This document shows, piece after piece, positions 58,228 to 64,000 of a stretch of DNA of 64,000 nucleotides (its first letter is position 1; the number at the start of each line of letters is the position of its first letter). Under the pieces are notes generated by a model that had not been told where the DNA came from, did not search any database, and saw only the letters and a list, made by a program, of their open reading frames with translations. Position numbers and translations under genes: made by a program. The stretch is taken from the NCBI GenBank assembly GCA_963762165.1, contig CAVXJN010000001.1, positions 372,001 to 436,000 of the forward strand, read 5' to 3'. The stretch is from CAVXJN01 sp963762165 (lineage in GTDB: Bacteria > Pseudomonadota > Gammaproteobacteria > JASBUN01).

Positions 58228-58758
58228 TCACCATGGCATGAATGAATTCATAAACGACATCGGGCGCCCGACCGTTCGATTCATTACCGCGAAGTGGTAG
58301 CGCATCTGGTCCACGGTGAAGTTCATCTGCCGCATCTGATCATTCATGCCCTCGAGATGTGCGGTCATTTGCTCCATGGTCTTGGACTCGGCGTGAATGT
58401 CGCCGGCCACGACGTTCATGTTGGCCGATACCGCTTCCATCTGCTGAGCGACGGCGTCCATGTTCTTGGTGATAGCCTCCATGTGGGCAGCCACCAAGTG
58501 CACGTCCTTGGTCAGACTGTAGACAAGATAGAAGCCATAGCCGGCCAATATGACAAACGCAATGAGAGCAGGATAAACGATCAATTCCCAACGCCGTGCG
58601 CTGGCGCGGAATGCATCGGAAAGCTGCTCGAGACTGCGGCCCATGCATTCCTGCAAGTATCGTGCGTCAGGCCGCGCGTTGGGCTGTGCCGCGGATGCAG
58701 CCGATGGAGACTCGGCGTCGGCGGGCATTGCGGTCGAACTGATGAAATTATCGCTCAT
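58228..58758 (-). CDS. hypothetical membrane coiled-coil protein
   Basis: A 176-residue protein with a disordered Ala/Pro/Ser-rich N-terminus (about 1-35), one transmembrane helix (about 58-80, LIVYPALIAFVILAGYGFYL) and a long coiled coil (about 82-160) rich in Met, His and Gln with repeats like MEAITKNMDAVAQQMEAVSANM (given in parts: NMDAVAQQMEAVSANMN). No named family recognised. Its spacing to the dynamin-like gene suggests a shared membrane function. Confidence 0.6.
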   Translation of the reverse strand: MSDNFISSTAMPADAESPSAASAAQPNARPDARYLQECMGRSLEQLSDAFRASARRWELIVYPALIAFVILAGYGFYLVYSLTKDVHLVAAHMEAITKNMDAVAQQMEAVSANMNVVAGDIHAESKTMEQMTAHLEGMNDQMRQMNFTVDQMRYHFAVMNRTVGRPMSFMNSFMPW

Positions 58759-58847
58759 GGGAAGCTTTTAACCTTCTGGGGACACGGACTACCGACTGCT
58801 GTGGCTACGGCGAGAGAAACTGGCCACCCTGCCACACTGCGGCGTCT

Positions 58848-59591
58848 CTATCGGTACCTCGCCCGGGTTTTGGCGAACGCGCGGTCGAGTTGTTTCGCTT
58901 TCTCAGGATCAAGCCCGCGAATGACGCGCTTCAGATACGTGGCGCGCGAAATCTGGCCACGGCGCAGCAACCGCTCGGCCGCTTGGTAATAGGCCTCCGC
59001 GGCCTCGGACCACTGGCCTTGCGCATAATACACGTTGCCCAGTTCGCCGTAGAGATCCGGATCCGCGTCACGCTGCCGGATCAACTCTCGGTACCATTGT
59101 ATCGCGCGCGCGTAGTCACCAGACCAAAAAGACTCCCTTGCCTGGTTAATTTTCGTCACAAACTCGTCTGCGCGCGACTCTGTCACGTGAACGGGCGGCC
59201 TGCCCCACTGGCGATTGCCAGGCTTCGCAGCAAGGGAGCCGCGGTACTCCTCATTCGCCGGCGCCGAGCGGCTCGACAGCGGACTGCTATCAACCCCCGG
59301 CCCCGAGTCGGGGTTTTTGGATGGAGCCTGGTGCGAGCCACCGTCTGCGCGATCAGCTTTGCCCGCGGCGTCTGCCGAGCCCTGCGCTGAGCCAGACGGC
59401 TGGTCTTCACCGGTCGGAAGCGCTGCAACTTGAGCCTGCGGCTCTTCGACTGCTACGGTTTTAACAGCTTGTTCCTCTGCGGGTTCGACCGGACCTGGAA
59501 ACAATCTTTCGCGCTGACTGTATCCGATGACGATGATTATAATGAAAGCGATCAGCCATCCATGCCGGAAAATTCTCTTCGCGATACCCAT
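58848..59591 (-). CDS. TPR-containing membrane-anchored protein
   Basis: A 247-residue protein. One N-terminal helix (about 12-25, WLIAFIIIIVIGYS) is followed by a low-complexity Pro/Ser/Gly linker (about 30-130). A C-terminal tetratricopeptide domain (about 145-225) includes ARESFWSGDYARAIQWYREL and DLYGELGNVYYAQGQWSEAA. Start MGIAKRIFRHGW has GAGGAAA upstream. Probably a periplasmic scaffold. Neighbours are co-oriented. Confidence 0.75.
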   Translation of the reverse strand: MGIAKRIFRHGWLIAFIIIIVIGYSQRERLFPGPVEPAEEQAVKTVAVEEPQAQVAALPTGEDQPSGSAQGSADAAGKADRADGGSHQAPSKNPDSGPGVDSSPLSSRSAPANEEYRGSLAAKPGNRQWGRPPVHVTESRADEFVTKINQARESFWSGDYARAIQWYRELIRQRDADPDLYGELGNVYYAQGQWSEAAEAYYQAAERLLRRGQISRATYLKRVIRGLDPEKAKQLDRAFAKTRARYR

Positions 59592-59680
59592 GAGAGTTTC
59601 CTCTGTACGGAATTGCCCTGAGGCGGCAGGTTCATCGCGCCACTGTCGCGCTTGGCATACGAGCGGCGTCGCCGCGGTGG

Positions 59681-60034
59681 CTAAGGCTGGCGCGGGAACC
59701 AGGCATCCATCCTTCCCCAGACATGCCCCCGCACCCAAAAATCGCCGCGCGCGGTCATCGCGCCGCATACGCGCCAGTACGGGCCGAGCCCGGCAGGCTC
59801 GGGCCATTGCGCTGGACGCCAACTGAGCGCCTGTCCGACCGCGGGACCCAGATACAGCACCTCGGTGCCGTAGCCGAGCATGCAAGTGGGGGGGGCCATC
59901 CATCCACCATACGGAGGCCCGACACCATACATGGGCCATGCCGCTGCTGCGTGCGATCCGAGTAGCGATATTAAGCCCACCACAATCAAGGGCAGGTTCG
60001 CCGCTTTCGCTGCAGTCATCGGGGCCGTAATCAT
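59681..60034 (-). CDS. hypothetical exported Trp/Gly/Pro-rich protein
   Basis: A 117-residue protein with an N-terminal hydrophobic segment ending in SHAAAA that looks like a signal peptide. The mature part is rich in Trp, Gly and Pro (AWPMYGVGPPYGGWMAPP). I recognise no domain. Position inside the array supports that it is a real gene. Confidence 0.5.
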   Translation of the reverse strand: MITAPMTAAKAANLPLIVVGLISLLGSHAAAAWPMYGVGPPYGGWMAPPTCMLGYGTEVLYLGPAVGQALSWRPAQWPEPAGLGPYWRVCGAMTARGDFWVRGHVWGRMDAWFPRQP

Positions 60035-60060
60035 AGTTCACACAAAGGTTGCATCTTTGG

Positions 60061-60843
60061 TTAGCGACGCTGCTGGCCTGGATAACCGGGAGGCGTGCCT
60101 TGTCGCGGAATCGATTGCGACGGCACACGTGAAGGTGGCGGTGGTTCTTCTTTGCGCAATCCGTCTGGCAGCTGGAACAAATGTGCCGGTTGGGCGCCGA
60201 TCTGGATGCTGCGCAGCTCACGCACGTAGCCGCCTTCTCGTTCTTCCCGGATGGCAATGCCAAGCACCGGGTCGTACCATTGAAACGAATTGACCATTCT
60301 GCCGTCAGGATGACTGGCGGTCATTTTCCACTTTTCCACCGCACGCCCGTTAAGATGCTCATCACCTAACTTTTCAAGCTCGAGCACCGTCCCGTCGGGG
60401 AGGAATTCACGAATCGGGATACCCCGTTCCTTGTCGACCCAGTGCAATGAGCGCAGGGTGGTATGGTCTCGTTGCGTGACAATCTCCCACTTGACGGTAT
60501 CGCGCCCTTTGACGGTCTCTTCTCCCAAACGCTTGCATTCAACGGATTTCGCTGTCAGTCCCGCGCATGGATCTAAAGTGGTCTGCTTCGGCGGTGGCGG
60601 CATCTCAGGCACGTATTCTCTGTAGGCACCCTTGCGCGGCAGCAACAGCAGACGCCGCCCGGAATCACGGTACGCAATCTCCGCCACCGGTTCACCATCG
60701 CGCGTGTATTCGGTGCGCACCGCGCCATCGCCCACAAACATGCGTGCCGTCTGCGGCGGCTGCCCGGGCGCCTCTTGGACCGCTTCGGCCGAGAACTGCA
60801 GCGCGTCGCCAGCACTATGGGCTGTCGCAGCGATCACGAGCAA
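60061..60843 (-). CDS. exported protein, LolA/DUF4412-like
   Basis: About 260 residues. The body has alternating beta-strand character: RMFVGDGAVRTEYTRDGEPV, RRLLLLPRKGAYREYVP, then VKWEIVTQRDHTTLRSLHWV and KMTASHPDGRMVNSFQWYD, resembling LolA-fold or DUF4412 proteins that bind lipids or sit in the periplasm. The C-terminal 30 residues are Pro/Gln-rich. The start is unclear. The frame opens at a TTG within what looks like the end of a signal peptide (ATAHSAG). A nearby ATG at 60876 is one frame off, so an N-terminal frameshift is possible. Confidence 0.6.
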   Translation of the reverse strand: MLVIAATAHSAGDALQFSAEAVQEAPGQPPQTARMFVGDGAVRTEYTRDGEPVAEIAYRDSGRRLLLLPRKGAYREYVPEMPPPPKQTTLDPCAGLTAKSVECKRLGEETVKGRDTVKWEIVTQRDHTTLRSLHWVDKERGIPIREFLPDGTVLELEKLGDEHLNGRAVEKWKMTASHPDGRMVNSFQWYDPVLGIAIREEREGGYVRELRSIQIGAQPAHLFQLPDGLRKEEPPPPSRVPSQSIPRQGTPPGYPGQQRR

Positions 60844-60870
60844 AACGGACCGCAGAGTAACTGCGCTTTG

Positions 60871-61527
60871 CTAGCCATGTGCACACCTTCGGACCGCGGT
60901 ATTAGAGCGGACCGGGCTTCCCGCCCAGCCCGCCCCATTCCAGCCACGCGAATCCGTTCGCGCGGCCTCCAGCAACAGCGGTTTATTGGCCGCCGGCCTG
61001 TGGCGCCTGCTGTGGCGCCTGCTGTGGCGCGGGGGCGCTTGCTGTGGCCCGCCTTGAGGACCGCCATAACCACCGCCATAGCCGCCATAGCCGCCACCGT
61101 AGCCTCCACGCGGACCACCCCAGTAGCCGGGACCGCCACCATAGCCACCGCCGTAACCGCCGTAACCGCCGTAACCGCCGGGACCGCCGTACGGACCACC
61201 CCAGTAACCGGGACCGCCGTAACCACCGCCGCCGTAACCACCGCCGCCGTAACCGCCGTAACCGCCGTACGGACCACCCCAGTAACCGGGACCGCCGTAA
61301 CCGCCGTACGGGCCACCCCAGTAACCGGGGCCGCCGCCCCAGGGGCCACCGCCCCAGCCATCGCCATAGCCGCGACCCCAGCCGCTACCGCTCATATTGA
61401 ACGACATGTCGCCAACGCCACTGCCGTTGCCCCATGGACCCCAGCCCCAGGCTTGCGCGGAAGACAGCGGTACAGCAACCGCGCCGACCAATGCTGTAGC
61501 AGCCAACAATTTGCTTAGCTTACGCAT
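60871..61527 (-). CDS. sulfur-globule-like Gly/Tyr-rich exported protein
   Basis: A 218-residue frame. The signal peptide MRKLSKLLAATALVGAVAVP ends near AQA-W. The mature part begins WGWGPWGNGSGVGDMSFNMS and continues in many GYGG, GGPYGGYGG and GPGYWGGP repeats. This matches the pattern of sulfur globule proteins of purple sulfur bacteria and relatives. After QQAP the frame becomes basic (RHSRRHSRRH). One extra C in the C-run near 61030 would instead give APQQAPQQAPQAGGQ and a stop at 60983, which is more natural. RBS AGGAG is present. The call rests on composition. Confidence 0.6.
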   Translation of the reverse strand: MRKLSKLLAATALVGAVAVPLSSAQAWGWGPWGNGSGVGDMSFNMSGSGWGRGYGDGWGGGPWGGGPGYWGGPYGGYGGPGYWGGPYGGYGGYGGGGYGGGGYGGPGYWGGPYGGPGGYGGYGGYGGGYGGGPGYWGGPRGGYGGGYGGYGGGYGGPQGGPQQAPPRHSRRHSRRHRPAANKPLLLEAARTDSRGWNGAGWAGSPVRSNTAVRRCAHG

Positions 61528-61556
61528 AATATTCTCCTCACTTCATTGCACACTTC

Positions 61557-61580
61557 GGTGGCGGCGTCGATGCCGCCACC
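61557..61580 (-). repeat. stable hairpin in the leader of the Gly/Tyr-rich gene
   Basis: A perfect 9-bp stem GGTGGCGGC/GCCGCCACC with a 6-base loop, about 20 bases upstream of the Shine-Dalgarno on the minus strand. It could stabilise the mRNA or end upstream transcripts; no T-run follows. Confidence 0.5.
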
Positions 61581-61699
61581 ACCATCAACCCCCCGGCGAC
61601 TCCGTCTTCGGGGGAATTCCAACACTCGGAATCGAAAACGCTTTACTACTGATCCCGACTGATGAATTTCACTAACCGTTGCGCTCGATAGAACGCGCA

Positions 61700-62419
61700 T
61701 TACCTCCAACCAAACGGGAACCCTCCACCGAACGGACCACCGAACGGATCGATGCCGAAAACCGGATTCCAGCCGCCCCAAATCCCGCCGCCTGCAAAAG
61801 GGGCATACGGGTATGCGCCCCAGCCCGCGTAGGGATAGGCGTTCCAGCCATCGCCGGGCCAGCCATGAGGGCCTTGCGCCGCATAGGGGTCGTAATAGCG
61901 TTGCCGGTGATCGTCATAACGCTCATACGCTCGGTACCCCCTGTCGTGGTTGGGCGGTTCGTACGATCGGTACCGATTTGGCTGCGGATACCGAGGGCCG
62001 TCCTGGAACCCCGGGGCGCCGCCGCGCTCCCGCCGGTCCCATTGCCCATAAGGGTCCGGCTGCGGACGGCGTTGATCGTAGCGATCGCCGCCATCGCTTG
62101 ATGGTTGTGGCCGCTGTGGCCACTGCGGCCGTTGCGTGGCCCAGGGATTATTCCGTTGTCGATTGTCGCGCGGTGGATAATCGCGGGCGGAGCGTGACCA
62201 ATCGTCATACCGGGACTGCGGTTGCGGGTCCTCCGGCTGCAGGGGCCGGTAGCGGATGTCCCGGCCCTGGTCCGCCTCGCGCGAACGCAGATAGTCGCCT
62301 TCGTCCCACGCATGCGCGTACGGTAGCGCCAGCAACAACCCCAACAGCCCGGCACACGCACGCAGTTTCCGAACACCGTCGTCGGTAACTTCGCCGCGCA
62401 TCGGCTGCAGTCCCGCCAT
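61700..62419 (-). CDS. hypothetical exported Tyr/Pro/Gly-rich protein
   Basis: A 239-residue protein with a signal peptide ending in LPYAHA-W. The middle is hydrophilic and repetitive, rich in Arg, Asp, Pro, Gln and Tyr (for example ERYDDHRQRYYDPYAAQ). The C-terminus is aromatic and Gly-rich (PFGGPFGGGFPFGWR). No family recognised. It lies seven bases downstream of the PQGYG-repeat gene and is likely co-transcribed. Confidence 0.6.
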   Translation of the reverse strand: MAGLQPMRGEVTDDGVRKLRACAGLLGLLLALPYAHAWDEGDYLRSREADQGRDIRYRPLQPEDPQPQSRYDDWSRSARDYPPRDNRQRNNPWATQRPQWPQRPQPSSDGGDRYDQRRPQPDPYGQWDRRERGGAPGFQDGPRYPQPNRYRSYEPPNHDRGYRAYERYDDHRQRYYDPYAAQGPHGWPGDGWNAYPYAGWGAYPYAPFAGGGIWGGWNPVFGIDPFGGPFGGGFPFGWR

Positions 62420-62425
62420 GCCGGG

Positions 62426-63593
62426 CTACTCACCGCCACCCTCAGGCCTCACTGCCGCTGCCGCGGGGGCGTATTGCGATCCGTGGCCGGGGCTCGCCGC
62501 CGGGTCAGCATCCTGAGCCCCGCCCTGGCTATCGTGGTTTGGTGACGATGAAGTTGGCGGATCTCCTTGCCCGTATCCGGGCGGCCGATACATTGGCAAA
62601 GCTTCGTCTCCCACCACCTCGGCTCGCGTGCGTGGTGCATGACGTGAATCACCAGAGGCGCGTAGCGACTCTGTGCCCGTTTCCGCAGGAACACGGTCAC
62701 GCCAATGCGATGGACCCGAACTGGCTTGGGGCGATCGGTACGTCGACCCGGTAGGCGCTTGTGCAGGGCGCCCGCGCCCGTCATCGGTCCCGGGTGCTGA
62801 TCCGAAGCCTTGGGGTCCGTAACCTTGGGGTCCGTAACCTTGGGGTCCGTAACCTTGGGGTCCGTAACCTTGGGGTCCGTAACCTTGGGGTCCGTAACCT
62901 TGGGGTCCGTAACCTTGGGGTCCGTAACCTTGAGGCCCGTAACCTTGAGGCCCGTAACCTTGAGGCCCGTAACCTTGAGGCCCGTAACCTTGAGGCCCGT
63001 ACCCTTGAGGTCCGTAACCTTGAGGTCCGTAACCTTGGGGTCCGTACCCTTGGGATCCGTAACCTTGAGGTCCGTAACCTTGAGGTCCGTAACCTTGAGG
63101 TCCGTAACCTTGAGGTCCGTAACCTTGAGGTCTAATGGGCGTAACCTTGATAGCCGTGATTGCCGTTGGCGCCTGCTTGGTCACTCGGCGAATTCGGGCG
63201 GCCGTACGAGCGGTCATGCTGGATGCCAGCCGGCGGACTGTAGACGTGACCACGACTCTCGGGCCCATAAGAGTCCTGTTCCCGCGCCGCCGGTTCACGC
63301 GGCGCGTCGCCCATCCGATATCGCTTCATTGCGTCGTACGGGTAACCGCGCGTCACCTCGCCCCATCCGCCGCTACCTGACTGTTGCGAGGACTGGTACG
63401 GACCTACGGGTGGGGCCGCCGTCGGGCTGCCATATGTGCGCGCCGATCGATGGCTGGCTTTTGCATCTCCGGGTGACAGTTGCGACGGCGAAGCCTCCTG
63501 CTGCGCCAAAATCACCGTGCTCCAGCAGAGCGCCACGAGCACTGTAGCTTGCGCCATCAAGGTCATCCGACTCCTGCGATCGTGAAAATTCAT
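62426..63593 (-). pseudogene. exported PQGYG-repeat protein, frameshifted
   Basis: The N-terminal frame from ATG 63593 (GGAGAAAGG upstream) has a signal-like segment LMAQATVLVALCWSTVILAQ and a polar region rich in Ser, Gly and Tyr. It ends at GYQGYAH with a stop at 63132-63134. Directly after, in the next frame, about 21 PQGYG units begin and run to GSAPG, followed by a disordered polar tail ending at 62426. One extra base between 63132 and 63141 explains the break; without it the product is about 388 residues. Function unknown. Confidence 0.6.
62808..63131 (-). repeat. 15-bp tandem repeat encoding PQGYG
   Basis: Twenty-one full copies plus a partial one of a 15-base unit (plus strand: CCTTGGGGTCCGTAA and variants). 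Identical variants are grouped: eight GGGGTCC copies, five GAGGCCC, four mixed, four GAGGTCC. This points to recent block duplication. All units keep the protein frame. Confidence 0.95.
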
Positions 63594-63612
63594 AACCTTT
63601 CTCCGTGAGGAC

Positions 63613-63998
63613 TCAACTGCGGTCTCGACGCGGGTCGCCTTCAGCGCGCTCGCCCAAGCTCGACGAGCGTGCCGCCGATTTCGATTTCGACGTTTTGCTG
63701 CGTTTGGATCCGGGCGTTCGCTTCGGTGCCGGCATTTGCGATGTAGCCGATTTGCTCTCGCTGTCCTGCGCTGACGAAGTTGCGCTCGCTTGGGAAGCAG
63801 GTCCAGCGCCGGAAGGTGTTGGGTTTTGGGCTTGCGTTACCTGCGTCGGCGGCGTGGTTTGGGTCGCGCGTTCGCCGCTGCCGCCCGAACCACCCGACCC
63901 ATCGCCCGGCACACCGCCCGTCGGAGGCGTCGACGGCCCCGCCCCATCCGGACCGGCTCCACGCAGTCGCGCGAGCAACCTGACGATTAGCCTGTAAA
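63613..63998 (-). CDS. possible Ser/Pro/Thr/Lys-rich protein, N-terminus outside window
   Basis: A minus-strand open frame runs to the window edge and encodes low-complexity sequence (GSGGSGGSGERATQTTPPTQ) with a basic Ser/Lys-rich end (KRSKTSKSKSAARSSS). It lies 20 bases upstream of the PQGYG-repeat gene in the same direction. A plus-strand frame is also open here, so coding status is uncertain. Confidence 0.3.
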   Translation of the reverse strand, partial: YRLIVRLLARLRGAGPDGAGPSTPPTGGVPGDGSGGSGGSGERATQTTPPTQVTQAQNPTPSGAGPASQASATSSAQDSESKSATSQMPAPKRTPGSKRSKTSKSKSAARSSSLGERAEGDPRRDRS

Positions 63999-64000
63999 CC

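Noticed and set aside
61044..61400. Plus-strand His/Arg/Asn-rich frame
   Set aside because: It is the complement of the GYGG repeats of the minus-strand exported protein.
62808..63131. Repeat tract as a CRISPR array
   Set aside because: Units are 15 bp, directly adjacent, with no unique spacers, and are in a protein frame.
62761..63547. Plus-strand frames of LGVRN or TLGSV repeats
   Set aside because: A 15-bp repeat without stops opens several frames at once. The minus-strand frame has the signal peptide and Shine-Dalgarno.
63605..63997. Plus-strand frame at the right edge
   Set aside because: No Shine-Dalgarno or domain, and it opposes the direction of the whole array. The minus frame is only slightly better supported.

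Overview
The window looks like a gammaproteobacterial chromosome segment. Gene order and protein sequences fit a Chromatiales-like, possibly sulfur-oxidising lineage. This is inferred from the tpiA-secG-tRNA-Leu-nuoA and hrcA-grpE-dnaK-dnaJ arrangements, an ANDDNYALAA tmRNA tag, two DsrE-type proteins, an ArsR-rhodanese regulator and a sulfur-globule-like protein. No taxonomic marker was searched.

Layout. Positions 1-7 kb hold a truncated methylmalonate-semialdehyde dehydrogenase, an Old Yellow Enzyme, the initiator tRNA, a DsrE-family lipoprotein with a Fur-box-like site, and a sensor kinase/NtrC-type regulator pair. Positions 7.1-21.6 kb hold the complete 14-gene nuo operon for respiratory complex I (nuoA to nuoN, minus strand), with a clear promoter. 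Positions 21.9-40.3 kb hold a conserved housekeeping run: tRNA-Leu, secG, tpiA, glmM, folP, ftsH, rlmE, yhbY, a DUF4149 protein, greA, carB, carA, dapB and the dnaJ-dnaK-grpE-hrcA heat-shock operon with a perfect CIRCE operator. Positions 40.4-47.4 kb hold nadK, recN, fur, bamE, rnfH, ratA, a broken sodium symporter, smpB and ssrA (tmRNA).

From 47.4 kb on the content is accessory. An ArsR-rhodanese / metallo-beta-lactamase / MFS operon carries a perfect inverted-repeat operator over its promoter. A decayed IS3-family element abuts a zinc-ribbon gene fragment. A second DsrE-family protein, a short-chain dehydrogenase, a DUF421 protein and a frameshifted cation/proton antiporter follow. The final 7.4 kb is a co-oriented minus-strand array: a dynamin-like GTPase, a membrane coiled-coil protein, a TPR protein, and several exported low-complexity Gly/Tyr/Pro-rich proteins, one with about 21 tandem PQGYG repeats. 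This last array is the best candidate for an undescribed system, though its function is unknown.

At least seven genes carry single-base frameshifts, several in short runs of one base and in genes that are usually intact. Sequencing or assembly error is a serious alternative to true gene decay.
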